A DNA stretch of 53,139 nucleotides from an uncultured Eubacteriales bacterium (GCA_949289125.1 CASEME010000003.1:1-53139), one strand, 5' to 3'. Positions 8,380 to 17,508 are shown, numbered from the stretch's first letter. A program made the numbers and translations. Notes: generated by a model from the sequence alone, not told the origin.

Positions 8380-8844
8380 TTAGTTGTCAGAAGATTGAGA
8401 GTTGTTGGGTTGTTGTGTTGGTTGTTCGGTATTTTGCTCTGTTGGTTGTGTATTGTGAGTTTTGCCTTTTTTCTTTTTGGCAGTATTAGCTTGCTCTTGG
8501 GGCAACTCCTCGTACGAATACACTTGGTCAGTTTCTTCTACATACAAATCGTTCTCACACTCGTCTAAGTACTCGGGCAATTCGGGTATAATAGAGATAT
8601 AAAAGCCTATACCGCATATAGAAATTATCAGACGGCATACAAACAACATCCCCACATTGAGAATGGGAATGCGCATAAATATCATGTACACAAGAGTAGC
8701 CGCCATCTCCACCACAAACAAAACTGTTGCGAGAGGCACGCCTACAATGAGGCACAACACCTTGACGGTGCGGTACTCCATACTCTTGCGGCTAAAGTGA
8801 AACATATATCGCAAACGCCGCTGATAATACTTGCGAAAATTCAT
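8380..8844 (-). CDS. Small membrane protein of unknown function
   Basis: I do not recognise a family. The 154 residues show a basic N-terminus (RKYYQRRLRYMF), a long hydrophobic region at about 27-57, a second at about 63-86, then an acidic stretch (EYLDECENDLYVEE), a KKKK patch and a low-complexity tail rich in Q, T, N and P. With two membrane segments the tail and the N-terminus would lie on the same side. The start ATG 8844 follows CGGAGG. It is a monocistronic gene with its own terminator, divergent from the M-box/mgtE unit. Confidence 0.7.
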   Translation of the reverse strand: MNFRKYYQRRLRYMFHFSRKSMEYRTVKVLCLIVGVPLATVLFVVEMAATLVYMIFMRIPILNVGMLFVCRLIISICGIGFYISIIPELPEYLDECENDLYVEETDQVYSYEELPQEQANTAKKKKGKTHNTQPTEQNTEQPTQQPNNSQSSDN

Positions 8845-8962
8845 TTTGCCTCCGATACCGAGTGGTAGTACGATGTATTTATTGTAACATACACAATATG
8901 CAAAGTCAACAAACGTTGTAGACTAAACATATAATGTTACGCAAAATGTCTGTCAAAAAAGG

Positions 8963-8991
8963 TTGACAGTATGATTAAGCGGTATTACAAT
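8963..8991 (+). promoter_or_regulatory. Promoter of the M-box/mgtE transcript
   Basis: TTGACA (8963-8968), 17-bp spacer, TACAAT (8986-8991). The predicted start is near 8998, just before the riboswitch. Confidence 0.85.
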
Positions 8992-9002
8992 GTCAGTTGA
9001 AC

Positions 9003-9160
9003 AAAATATCCGGTAGGTGAGGCTACCACAGGGATAAGGATTGCTGCCGCAAAGATGTGGAGACACGTCGGTCACTGGTCAACAGGGAATGTCGAAAACA
9101 AGGCATGCTCTAACGCAATACCACCGCCCTGTGATGCTAAAACTTGTAATGGTAACTGAA
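9003..9160 (+). promoter_or_regulatory. M-box (ykoK leader) magnesium riboswitch
   Basis: The core GGTAGGTGAGGCTACC near 9011 is the hallmark of the family. GCTGCCGC, a GGTCAACAGGGAAT-like segment and the late GATGCTAAAACTT follow in the usual order. In this class Mg2+ binding compacts the aptamer and lets a terminator form. The terminator at 9210-9244 and the Mg2+ transporter gene directly downstream fit. Boundaries are approximate. Confidence 0.92.
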
Positions 9161-9209
9161 AATAAAGACGTGTTGACACTAAAAACTTTTGTTGGCGCGC
9201 ACTACTGTT

Positions 9210-9244
9210 CCTTTGCCTTACAAGTGTGGCAAAGGATTTTTTTT
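9210..9244 (+). terminator. Riboswitch-controlled terminator before mgtE
   Basis: CCTTTGCC / GGCAAAGG stem followed by eight T (9237-9244). It is the expression platform of the M-box and stops transcription about 30 bases before mgtE when magnesium is ample. Confidence 0.88.
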
Positions 9245-9275
9245 GTGCGTAATTTGTGGATGGAGGTGAACGCCT

Positions 9276-10643
9276 ATGATGTTGGACGAAATGGTACCCG
9301 TAGTAAAAGACTTGCTTGAGCAACGCAACTTTACCGAGCTTAAAGCACTGTTAAAAGACGTACCGCCGCAAGATATAGCGTTGATGTTGGAAGAATTGGA
9401 TGAACAGAGCATACCAATAGTCTTTCGACTGCTTTCCAAAGAAACTGCCGCAGAGACCTTTGTTGAGATGAGCACCACTGCGCAACAGTTGTTGCTCAAT
9501 GCTTTTTCCGATACAGAGCTAAAGGCTGTGTTTGACGAGATGTTTTTGGACGACACGGTAGATATTATTGAGGAAATGCCTGCCAATGTGGTAAAGCGTA
9601 TTATCAACCAATCCGATCCGCAGACGCGTGCCGTTATCAACGAGATACTGAAGTATCCCAAAGACAGTGCGGGCAGCATAATGACCATAGAATACGTAAG
9701 CCTCAAAAAGACTTGGACGGTAAAAGAGTGCTTTGACCGTATTCGCCGTGACGCCGTTGACAAAGAAACTATTTACACCTGTTACGTCACAGACGAAAAA
9801 CGCAAACTGCTTGGTCGTATTACTGTCAAGACACTGCTACTCAACAGCTACGAAACAGTAATTGGCGACATAATGGAAACCAACGTAATATCGGTAGAAA
9901 CAACTGCCGACAAAGAGTTTGTAGCGTCGCAGTTTTCCAAATACGACTTATCCGCAATACCAGTTGTGGATATGGAAGACAGAATAGTAGGTATTGTAAC
10001 TGTAGACGACGCTTTGGACGTTATGGAAGACGAGGCAACCGAAGACATCTCCAAAATGGCAGCTGTCACACCTTCGGATACACCATACCTCGAGCAAAGC
10101 ATATGGCAGATATGGAAAAACAGAGTACCTTGGCTGTTGCTGCTTATGATATCTGCTACCTTTACAGGACTTATCATCAACTACTACGAGGCTACGCTCA
10201 GTTCGCTAAGTACTCTGCTATTTGCCTGTGTACCTATGCTGATGGATACGGGCGGTAATGCAGGCAGTCAGGCAAGTATTACCATTATCCGTGGTCTTGC
10301 GCTTGACGAAATACGTCTAAGAGACGTGGGCAAAATACTGTGGAAAGAAACAAGAGTATCTGTTTTGCTTGCTTTGGTATTGGGCATTACCTGTTTTGCC
10401 AAACTGCAACTAATAGACAGACTGCTGTTTAAGTACGACTACACTCTGATGCTTTCGGGTGTTGTATCGTTGGCACTTGTTGCAACAGTAATAATTGCCA
10501 AAGTAGTAGGTTGCTTGCTACCGCTGTTGGCTCGCAAAATGAAGTTGGACCCTGCAGTAGTTGCAAGTCCATTTATTACTACAATAGTTGACGCATTGTC
10601 ACTTATTATCTACTGCAACATTGCATTGTGGGTATTGTCTTAA
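9276..10643 (+). CDS. mgtE: MgtE-type magnesium transporter/channel
   Basis: A 455-residue Mg2+-selective channel of the cytoplasmic membrane. The order of domains is canonical: an alpha-helical N domain (about 10-130), two CBS domains (about 135-250), a plug-like helix and five membrane helices (about 285-455) with a small-residue-rich segment (MLMDTGGNAGSQAS) that lines the pore in this family. The N and CBS domains sense cytosolic Mg2+ and close the channel. The start ATG follows TGGAGGTGAACGCCT. It is controlled at RNA level by the M-box upstream and ends before a large palindrome. Confidence 0.95.
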   Translation: MMLDEMVPVVKDLLEQRNFTELKALLKDVPPQDIALMLEELDEQSIPIVFRLLSKETAAETFVEMSTTAQQLLLNAFSDTELKAVFDEMFLDDTVDIIEEMPANVVKRIINQSDPQTRAVINEILKYPKDSAGSIMTIEYVSLKKTWTVKECFDRIRRDAVDKETIYTCYVTDEKRKLLGRITVKTLLLNSYETVIGDIMETNVISVETTADKEFVASQFSKYDLSAIPVVDMEDRIVGIVTVDDALDVMEDEATEDISKMAAVTPSDTPYLEQSIWQIWKNRVPWLLLLMISATFTGLIINYYEATLSSLSTLLFACVPMLMDTGGNAGSQASITIIRGLALDEIRLRDVGKILWKETRVSVLLALVLGITCFAKLQLIDRLLFKYDYTLMLSGVVSLALVATVIIAKVVGCLLPLLARKMKLDPAVVASPFITTIVDALSLIIYCNIALWVLS

Positions 10644-10655
10644 TAATAATTAAAT

Positions 10656-10739
10656 AAAAAGACGTCTGCTACAAATGATGTGTACCCCAAAAGTTAGACA
10701 CTTTTGGAGGTACACATCACTACAAACAGACGTCTTTTT
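10656..10739. repeat. 84-bp nested palindrome with IS3-like ends; terminator between mgtE and galK
   Basis: Outer arms AAAAAGACGTCTG / CAGACGTCTTTTT, a small internal loop in which both strands read CTACAAA, then inner arms TGATGTGTACC / GGTACACATCA around CCAAAAGT...ACTTTTGG. The outer arms with T runs make a strong bidirectional terminator for the convergent genes. The inner part (TGTACCCCAAAAGTTAGACA and its near-inverse) resembles two IS3-family ends fused head to head, so it may be a MITE-like relic. Confidence 0.7.
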
Positions 10740-10750
10740 TGTTGTTATTT

Positions 10751-11977
10751 TTACATTACAGTTGCGCCGCACTTGCGCACATTGAGACAAAATACTTTGT
10801 CCTCTCCAAAGTGCTGTTTGGCGGTTGCTACAAACTGTGTTACATACTCACTCAATACAACGCACAATATTGTACCTGCAAAGCCTCCGCCGTGCACTCG
10901 CACTGCACCTTTGTCTTGCAAAACACCTTTGCAAAAGTCAAGTGCTGAAGTCAACCTGCCGCCGTCACCGTCATAGCTGCAGTTTTGCAATTTGTATCGG
11001 CTACTGTCACCCGAACTTTGTATAATACGCAAAAACTCGTTGCTGTCCCCGCTTTCAAGCGCACTGCACGCCTTTTGCACACGTTTGTTTTCGCTGTAAT
11101 AATGCATGGCGCGGTCATACGCCCTTACGCTTGTTACCTCGACAAGTTGTGTGCGCATACGCACTACTTCTTGCTCGTCCACTTCGCAAAGCCTTGCCTT
11201 GCCAAAGTACTGAGCTATACTTTTCATCTCTGCAGGTATTGCCGCATAGTAATCGGTAAGCGCTGCATGCGAACCGCCCGTATCTATCACCACATAGTTG
11301 ATGTTGTTGCAGTTGTTAGTTATGCGACTGTAAGTGAGATTTTGACTAAAGTCCAACCGCACTGTGCCGCCAACGGCTATTACAGATTGATCCAACAGTC
11401 CGCAAGGCTTGTTGAAATACACATTTTCTGCAAACTGCCCTATCTGCGCAAGCTCGGACGCATCTATTGTGCCTTGGTTGTACATATGGTTTTGTATTTG
11501 TCCAAGCAACAACTGATATGCCGCCGATGAGGACATACCTGCACCCACGGGCACATTGCTTGTCATAGCTATGTATGCTCCGCCTATTTTGTAGCCTTTG
11601 TTTTGTAGTCCTTTGAGAATACCGCGCGCCATACCTCTGCTGTTAGTTTCGCGCATATCAAGATTGTCCGTATCGAGCACTATCTTGCGATATCTGTCCG
11701 ACAACATAATTATTTTGTGTTCGTCTGAGGGTGCAAATACTGCAAGTATATCTCTGTCCACCGTACAGCCCAACACCAATCCGCCGTTGTGGTCGGTATG
11801 ATTGCCTACCAACTCCACTCTACCTGACGCCGAACACACATAACAACTGATATTGCCAAAGTTTTGTCTGAACTGTTGCAACAGTTTGGTCAATCTGTCT
11901 ATATGTGCCATCTTTGGTCTGCCGTACCACTCTTTCAGGCATTGTTTGATGTCTGTTGGGTACTTTAACTCTTTCAT
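10751..11977 (-). CDS. galK: Galactokinase (GHMP kinase family)
   Basis: A 408-residue enzyme phosphorylating galactose at C1. The galactokinase signature is GRVELVGNHTDHNGG at 52-66. The GHMP ATP loop PVGAGMSSSAAY is at 143-154, the likely catalytic base D196 in CGLLDQ, and the third GHMP motif VHGGGFAG at about 361-368. The start ATG follows CGGAGTAACAGT. No galT, galE or sugar transporter is beside it, so the Leloir partners must lie elsewhere. A related sugar (such as N-acetylgalactosamine) cannot be excluded. Confidence 0.88.
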   Translation of the reverse strand: MKELKYPTDIKQCLKEWYGRPKMAHIDRLTKLLQQFRQNFGNISCYVCSASGRVELVGNHTDHNGGLVLGCTVDRDILAVFAPSDEHKIIMLSDRYRKIVLDTDNLDMRETNSRGMARGILKGLQNKGYKIGGAYIAMTSNVPVGAGMSSSAAYQLLLGQIQNHMYNQGTIDASELAQIGQFAENVYFNKPCGLLDQSVIAVGGTVRLDFSQNLTYSRITNNCNNINYVVIDTGGSHAALTDYYAAIPAEMKSIAQYFGKARLCEVDEQEVVRMRTQLVEVTSVRAYDRAMHYYSENKRVQKACSALESGDSNEFLRIIQSSGDSSRYKLQNCSYDGDGGRLTSALDFCKGVLQDKGAVRVHGGGFAGTILCVVLSEYVTQFVATAKQHFGEDKVFCLNVRKCGATVM

Positions 11978-12006
11978 ACTGTTACTCCGATAATGTTTGT
12001 AACAGA

Positions 12007-12035
12007 ATTATACTTCAAACAACTGTTTTTGGCAA
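12007..12035 (-). promoter_or_regulatory. galK promoter
   Basis: Minus strand TTGCCA (12035-12030), 17-bp spacer, TATAAT (12012-12007), about 30 bp upstream of the ATG. Confidence 0.7.
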
Positions 12036-12081
12036 TACGTTTTTGCAAATTGCGTTCACAACATATGCTAAATACAACGGC

Positions 12082-13875
12082 TTATTCTACAGTTACCGAC
12101 TTGGCAAGATTTCTCGGTTTGTCTGCGTCACACCCTCTCAACACTGCGCACTTGTATGCCAAAAGTTGCAATGGCACAACAGACAGTATTGGATAGTAAA
12201 TAGCGTTGACTATTGGAATAACAAGTGTATCGCACTCGTTTGGTGTGCAATAGGGCGTAACAGTAATAACATCTGCACCCCTCGAAGTTATTTCGCTGAC
12301 AGTTGCTTTGTGACGTGACATTACCTCGCTGTCGCACGCTATACCTACAACGGTAACGCCCTTTTCCATCATGGCAAGCGTACCGTGCTTCAGTTCGCCC
12401 GACGCATACGCCTCCGAATGTATGTAACTTACTTCTTTTAGTTTGAGTGAGCCCTCGCGTGCGGTAAAGTAATCGGTACCTCTGCCAATAAAATATACGG
12501 CTTTGCTTTGGGACAGTTTGTTGGCAACTCTGTCTATATCTTTATCACCCTCGGCAAGCACACTGCCAACCGCCCGTGGCAAAGCGTAAAAGTCTGCTTT
12601 GTAGTCCGCGACTTGCTCGGAAGCAATCAAACCCTTTGTTTCTGCAAATTGGAGAGCAAAAATTGTCAACGCCAATACCTGACAAGCGTATGCTTTGGTA
12701 GAGGCTACCGCTCGTTCGTTGTCTGCCTGCGTCAATATAACTTTGTCTGCTACAAAAGTGACTGTACTACCCTCTACATTGGTGACAGCATATACAGTTG
12801 CGCCCTGACGCTTGCACTCTCTTGCAGCATTGAGCGTGTCGGCTGTTTCGCCACTCTGAGTAACAGCAACTACAAGAGTATTGCTGTCTGCCTTGTAATA
12901 CGAATACCACCACTCGCTTGCAAGCACAGCTTCCACCGTCACATTGCAAAACCGCCTTATGTACTGTGCACCAATCAAACAACTGTGATACGCTGTACCA
13001 CACCCGATAAGATATATACGCCGTATATTGTTAGCCATACTTTTGTCGGGACAAATTGCCGTAGTGGTAAGATAGTCAAAAGTTTTTTGAAGTGCGTGCG
13101 GTATCTCGGCAATTTCGCTTAGCATTGCGTCGCCTTGGCTGTCTTTGTCAAGTTGTTTTGTCTTAACATTGATATAATGTATTGGTAGCACTCTGCCGTC
13201 ATCAATACTATATTGAGTAGCACCCTTGCTATTGAGCTCACAAAAGGCGTTTTCTTCCAACACTCCCACTCTACTGCAAAAATAGCGCAACGTGTTGACG
13301 TCTGAAGAAAGATAATTGCCACTATTGGATATACCTATGTACAACGGACTGCCCCGCCTTAACAAGTACAGGCTGTCTGTATTGCTGTCCAACACAGCTA
13401 TTGCAAACGAACCGTGCAACATACGCGCAGTATCTGTCAAAGCATCTTTGATGTCGTCATACAGTGGCGCTTTGGTCATAAGCAGTTGCACTGCCACTTC
13501 GCTGTCGGTATCGGACACAAAATGGACGCCCTTTTGCGTCAGTTGTTCTCTTAGCTGTATGTAATTGTCCAATATGCCGTTGTGCACCAAAGCAAACCTG
13601 CCGTCTTGTGACAAAAAAGGATGAGCATTGCGCTCACACACTTCGCCGTGCGTTGCCCAACGTGTATGACCTACTGCAAACTGTACTTTGGGCAAACCTT
13701 GTGTGGCTGCTATTACATTGCTTACACGTCCTACACGCTTTGTCAGTTGTAGTTGGTTGTGTTGTGTTTTGATTGCAACTCCTGCCGAATCGTATCCTCT
13801 GTATTCCAAAAGTTTGAGACCTTTCAACGTATCGGACAGAGCGTCTTCACATATTGCACCGAATATTCCGCACAT
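12082..13875 (-). CDS. glmS: Glutamine--fructose-6-phosphate aminotransferase (isomerizing)
   Basis: A 597-residue enzyme making glucosamine-6-phosphate, the entry to peptidoglycan amino sugars. The ATG at 13875 (not the in-frame one 15 bases earlier) gives MCGIFGA, exposing the nucleophilic cysteine after Met removal, and has AAAGGAGT at good spacing. The glutaminase domain covers about 1-220; two SIS sugar-isomerase domains follow; the C-terminus ends KSVTVE as in the family. I looked for a glmS ribozyme in the 250-bp upstream region and saw none. A minus-strand TATAAT lies at 13971-13966 but no good -35. Confidence 0.95.
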   Translation of the reverse strand: MCGIFGAICEDALSDTLKGLKLLEYRGYDSAGVAIKTQHNQLQLTKRVGRVSNVIAATQGLPKVQFAVGHTRWATHGEVCERNAHPFLSQDGRFALVHNGILDNYIQLREQLTQKGVHFVSDTDSEVAVQLLMTKAPLYDDIKDALTDTARMLHGSFAIAVLDSNTDSLYLLRRGSPLYIGISNSGNYLSSDVNTLRYFCSRVGVLEENAFCELNSKGATQYSIDDGRVLPIHYINVKTKQLDKDSQGDAMLSEIAEIPHALQKTFDYLTTTAICPDKSMANNIRRIYLIGCGTAYHSCLIGAQYIRRFCNVTVEAVLASEWWYSYYKADSNTLVVAVTQSGETADTLNAARECKRQGATVYAVTNVEGSTVTFVADKVILTQADNERAVASTKAYACQVLALTIFALQFAETKGLIASEQVADYKADFYALPRAVGSVLAEGDKDIDRVANKLSQSKAVYFIGRGTDYFTAREGSLKLKEVSYIHSEAYASGELKHGTLAMMEKGVTVVGIACDSEVMSRHKATVSEITSRGADVITVTPYCTPNECDTLVIPIVNAIYYPILSVVPLQLLAYKCAVLRGCDADKPRNLAKSVTVE

Positions 13876-14043
13876 AGTTACTCCTTTCAACAGGTATTAA
13901 CGGACATCGACAAACAATGCCCGTTGCTGCTTTAGTATATGTAGTCTGACATCAATAGCGTTAAAATTATATGTATATGATGCAAAATTTAATACTTGCA
14001 ACTGTTTTGCACCACATACATTGCCTACGGCAACAACAAACGT

Positions 14044-14072
14044 TTGACTAAGATTGATATTAGCGGTATAAT
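14044..14072 (+). promoter_or_regulatory. typA promoter
   Basis: TTGACT (14044-14049), 17-bp spacer, TATAAT (14067-14072). It gives a leader of about 47 nt. The Shine-Dalgarno before typA is poor. Confidence 0.75.
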
Positions 14073-14125
14073 TTATCGGTTGAAACATCACAATTTTACA
14101 AAATTTTTATTTTACGGATACAATT

Positions 14126-15949
14126 ATGCAAAGACAAGACATCAGAAACATTGCAATTATTGCGCACGTTGACCACGGCAAAACTACACTTGTCGACCAA
14201 CTGCTAAAACAAAACGGTATTTTTAGACAAAACGAAGTAGTACAAGAAAGAGTAATGGACAGCAACGACATCGAGCGTGAACGCGGTATTACCATACTTG
14301 CCAAAAATACTGCTGTACACTACAAAGGTGTAAAGATAAACATTGTTGACACCCCTGGACACGCTGACTTTGGCGGAGAGGTGGAACGTATACTTTCTAT
14401 GGTGGACGGTGTGTTGCTGTTGGTAGACGCCATAGAAGGCTGTATGCCCCAGACAAGATACGTGTTGAAAAAGGCGTTGGGACTCAACAAAAAAGCGTTA
14501 GTTGTTGTCAACAAAGTGGACAAAGGCGAATTTGACGTCAACGAGTTGCAAGAACAAATAATGGAATTGTTTATGGAATTGGGCGCAAACGATGACCAAT
14601 TTGACTTCCGCACCATTTATGCCAGCGCAAAACAGGGTTGGGCAAGCAATGACCTCACACCACAAAAGGATATGTCGGCTTTGTTAGACGCTATACTGTC
14701 TGAGATACCTTGCCCCGAAGGCGAAGTGGACAACGGCTTGCAACTGCTACTGTGCAACATTGACTACGACGAGTATGTAGGCAGAATAGGTATAGGCAAA
14801 GTTAACCGTGGCAAAATAAAAAGCGGTCAACAAGTAATTGTGTGTCACCGCGACAACAAATTTTCCACTGCAAAAATTGCCCGTCTGTATCAATACGAGG
14901 GACTAAAGCGCACAGAAGTAGCTGAAGGCAAAATGGGCGACATTGTTGCCGTCAACGGTTTGGAAGATATGAACATAGGCGAAACAATATGCGACATAGA
15001 AAAAGTAGAGCCGTTGCCCTTTGTCAACATTGACGAGCCCACCATTTCTATGCTGTTTATGGTCAACAACAGTCCGTTTGCTGGCAAAGAAGGTAAGTTT
15101 GTAACAAGCAGACACATAAGAGCACGCCTGTTTAAGGAAGTGGAAACAAACGTTAGTATGCGCGTGGAAGAAACAGACTCTGCAGATTGTTTCAAAGTAT
15201 ATGGCAGAGGCGAGTTGCACCTATCCATACTTATAGAAAATATGCGCCGTGAAGGCTATGAATTTCAGGTATCGCGCCCCAAAGTAATATACAAAGACAT
15301 AGACGGAGTTAAGTGCGAGCCTATCGAATACCTTGTAGTAGAAGTTCCTGACGAATACGTAGGCAACGTTATGAACAAGTTGGGTGCACGCAAATCTGAG
15401 CTTATCAATATGTTGCCCGATGGTAACGGCAGTACCAAGTTGGAGTTCAAAATACCGGCACGTTGCCTTATCGGTTATCGCGGGGAGCTGTTGACCGATA
15501 CCAAAGGCTTTGGTGTGATGAGCCACACTTTTGACGGATACGAGCCTTACAAAGGTGATGTGCCCGAACGCTCGCGCGGTAGTCTTGTATGCTTTGAAAA
15601 CGGTATCACCACCGCTTACGGATTGTTCAACGCACAGGAACGTTGCACATTGTTTGTAGGTCCTGGCGTGAGCGTATATGCCGGTATGGTGGTAGGCGAA
15701 AACAGCCGTGAAGACGACATAACTGTCAACGTATGCAAGACAAAACACTTGACCAACAACCGTGCAAGCGGTTCGGACGACGCGTTGAAACTTGTGCCCC
15801 CTCGCATAATGAGCCTTGAGCAGTGTTTGGAATTTATTGCAGAGGACGAATATGTGGAGGTTACGCCCCAATCTATACGTCTGCGCAAAGCAATTCTCGA
15901 CCACAGCGAACGTATGCGCATATGGGCAAAGAACAACAAAAAGAGTTGA
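14126..15949 (+). CDS. typA: Ribosome-associated GTPase TypA/BipA
   Basis: A 607-residue translational GTPase that acts in 50S assembly and stress or cold adaptation. G1 is AHVDHGKT (13-20), G3 is DTPGHADF and G4 is NKVD, followed by EF-G-like domains and the TypA-specific C-terminal domain (RIWAKNNKKS end). Length is standard for the family. It lies divergent from glmS and is monocistronic with a clear terminator. Confidence 0.96.
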   Translation: MQRQDIRNIAIIAHVDHGKTTLVDQLLKQNGIFRQNEVVQERVMDSNDIERERGITILAKNTAVHYKGVKINIVDTPGHADFGGEVERILSMVDGVLLLVDAIEGCMPQTRYVLKKALGLNKKALVVVNKVDKGEFDVNELQEQIMELFMELGANDDQFDFRTIYASAKQGWASNDLTPQKDMSALLDAILSEIPCPEGEVDNGLQLLLCNIDYDEYVGRIGIGKVNRGKIKSGQQVIVCHRDNKFSTAKIARLYQYEGLKRTEVAEGKMGDIVAVNGLEDMNIGETICDIEKVEPLPFVNIDEPTISMLFMVNNSPFAGKEGKFVTSRHIRARLFKEVETNVSMRVEETDSADCFKVYGRGELHLSILIENMRREGYEFQVSRPKVIYKDIDGVKCEPIEYLVVEVPDEYVGNVMNKLGARKSELINMLPDGNGSTKLEFKIPARCLIGYRGELLTDTKGFGVMSHTFDGYEPYKGDVPERSRGSLVCFENGITTAYGLFNAQERCTLFVGPGVSVYAGMVVGENSREDDITVNVCKTKHLTNNRASGSDDALKLVPPRIMSLEQCLEFIAEDEYVEVTPQSIRLRKAILDHSERMRIWAKNNKKS

Positions 15950-15990
15950 TAGAATACATTGTCAGTTAGACAACAAAATATTTGCAAAAC

Positions 15991-16029
15991 AAAATGCGAC
16001 TTTACCCTATTAGGAAAGTCGCATTTTTT
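15991..16029 (+). terminator. typA terminator
   Basis: AAAATGCGACTTT / AAAGTCGCATTTT stem with a T run. A-richness on the left arm allows it to also serve the convergent acpS gene. Confidence 0.85.
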
Positions 16030-16069
16030 GTACGTATTAGTCAATACATAAGTCAAAATTTTTGTAAAT

Positions 16070-16429
16070 TTATTTCATCAATACCGCCACTGCCACTGCT
16101 GTAGTATCGTTGTGGCTTATGGAAAGTTCTACCTTGCTGTACCCTTTGTCTGCAAGCAGCTGTTGACAGTTGCCGTACAACTTTACACACGGACAGCCAC
16201 ACTCTTTGTGCACTATCTCTACCTGCTTTAGTGCACTGCCGTTGCCTATTCCACGGTTGAGTGCTTTGAGCACTGCCTCTTTGGCACAAAACATACCTGT
16301 AACGGTATTGGGTGAGGTGTTTTTGCTAAGTATATACGCCTTTTCGTTGTCGGTAAATACTCTGTCCAAAAACTTGTCTGATATAAGTTGTTGTACACGC
16401 ACTATTTCCAAAATATCTATACCTATCAT
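16070..16429 (-). CDS. acpS: Holo-[acyl-carrier-protein] synthase
   Basis: A 119-residue enzyme transferring 4'-phosphopantetheine from CoA to ACP. The Mg2+ aspartate is in MIGIDILEI (D4), the family motif is FCAKEAVLKAL, and LSISHNDTTAVAVA closes the fold. Length is typical. Its ATG overlaps the recX stop (ATGA), so the two are translationally coupled. AAGGAGAACAACA precedes it. Confidence 0.94.
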   Translation of the reverse strand: MIGIDILEIVRVQQLISDKFLDRVFTDNEKAYILSKNTSPNTVTGMFCAKEAVLKALNRGIGNGSALKQVEIVHKECGCPCVKLYGNCQQLLADKGYSKVELSISHNDTTAVAVAVLMK

Positions 16430-17043
16430 TGTTGTTCTCCTTTGTAAATAGCTACTACCGAATTGACAGTATCATAATCATAACCGCGTGACAGCAAATA
16501 TCTGCTTAGCTTGGCAAGCGTGGGCAGGTCGTTGGTTTTGTTGCGCATATACTTTTGTGCAAGACGGCAAGCATTGTCGTAGTTGTCGCTTGCGTAGTCC
16601 GTGCTGTGTTGCTCTGCCTTATCTTGCGATATACCTTTGGCAAGCAATTCTTGTTTCAAACGTCTTGCGCCCTTTGTTTTGCTGTTTTGCTCCACGTACA
16701 TCTCAGCATACCGTTCGTCGTCTATATATTTGTAATAGCGCAACTTGTCACGCACGTTGTCTATTATTTGTTCATCGTAGCCTTTGCGCACAAGATAGTC
16801 TGTTATCTGTTTTTCCGTCTTGGGTGCGCGCGACAGATAATCCACCGCTTTGTTGAACGCAGAGAAAGTTTCGCTGTCGGCAACAGAGCTTTGAAGTTTG
16901 TCTGTATCAACTTCAACGCCCGTTTTGAGCCCGAACTTTACTACAGACAATGCTTCCATACCGCAATAAAATTCGCCGTCTATATACACGTTGACTCTGT
17001 TTTTGTTGCGCTTTTGCACTTCCAACGCAGTGACCGTGGGCAT
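16426..17043 (-). CDS. recX: RecX-family RecA regulator
   Basis: A 205-residue protein of the RecX family, which modulates RecA filaments. It has an N-terminal extension seen in Firmicutes (ALEVQKRNKNRVNVYIDGEF), then three-helix repeats: LSRAPKTEKQITDYLVRKGYDEQIID, here shortened for citation, and related later copies ending SRYLLSRGYDYDTVNSV. Start ATG 17043 with CGGAGG. It is the first gene of recX-acpS. Confidence 0.88.
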   Translation of the reverse strand: MPTVTALEVQKRNKNRVNVYIDGEFYCGMEALSVVKFGLKTGVEVDTDKLQSSVADSETFSAFNKAVDYLSRAPKTEKQITDYLVRKGYDEQIIDNVRDKLRYYKYIDDERYAEMYVEQNSKTKGARRLKQELLAKGISQDKAEQHSTDYASDNYDNACRLAQKYMRNKTNDLPTLAKLSRYLLSRGYDYDTVNSVVAIYKGEQQ

Positions 17044-17082
17044 AGGCGTGCTTTCCTCCGTACTACAAAACTACTTGTATAT

Positions 17083-17111
17083 ATTGTAGCATATAGAGAG
17101 CAGTCTGCCAA
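17083..17111 (-). promoter_or_regulatory. recX-acpS promoter
   Basis: Minus strand TTGGCA (17111-17106), 17-bp spacer, TACAAT (17088-17083). No LexA box is visible here. Confidence 0.75.
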
Positions 17112-17121
17112 TAGCTGACGG

Positions 17122-17508
17122 CTAATTTTTGCCTTTCAAGTTTTGATACTTTTCCAAAGCCTCCTGATACTTGGCAGACAATCTCAGCATATACGCTTGA
17201 CGTTGCTCGGCGTTCATGGACTGCATGGCTTTGTGGTCGGCAAGTTGTTGCAACGGATTGATAATCAGTTGGTTGCTCTCGGCAATTTGTACAACCTTTT
17301 GGTAAAACTGCTGTTCGGCAACGTATTCGTCCTGATTGTATATCTGCTTGACTATCATATCGTGCCTTGCCTGCGCTACTTTGACGCTATCTAACCCCTG
17401 CGTTGCGGCAACTTTCTTTTCTTCCTCTAACTGCTCTTTGGCACGTTGCCAAAAGCCGTTTTTCATACGTTCTTTTGCCTGCTTTGCGTATGTCTTCATA
17501 GTACTCAT
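17122..17508 (-). CDS. Coiled-coil protein of unknown function
   Basis: I do not recognise this family. The 128 residues are almost wholly alpha-helical and charged, with heptad-like stretches (AKEQLEEEKKVAATQ; SAKYQEALEKYQNLK), and rich in Q, K, A and M. There is no signal peptide or membrane segment, so it is likely cytoplasmic. ATG 17508 was chosen because AGGGAG lies 8 bases upstream; an ATG three codons later is possible. It lies between rpsU and recX, in the place where Bacillus has yqeY, but it is not YqeY-like. A remote link to YlbF/YmcA-type helical proteins is conceivable but not supported. Confidence 0.65.
   Translation of the reverse strand: MSTMKTYAKQAKERMKNGFWQRAKEQLEEEKKVAATQGLDSVKVAQARHDMIVKQIYNQDEYVAEQQFYQKVVQIAESNQLIINPLQQLADHKAMQSMNAEQRQAYMLRLSAKYQEALEKYQNLKGKN

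Noticed and set aside
10704..10976. Short plus-strand frames over the galK end and palindrome
   Set aside because: They begin inside the terminator palindrome and run antisense to galK motifs.
13876..14125. Possible glmS ribozyme between glmS and typA
   Set aside because: No AGCGCC-type core or the expected helices in the minus-strand leader; the promoter elements seen leave too little conserved sequence.
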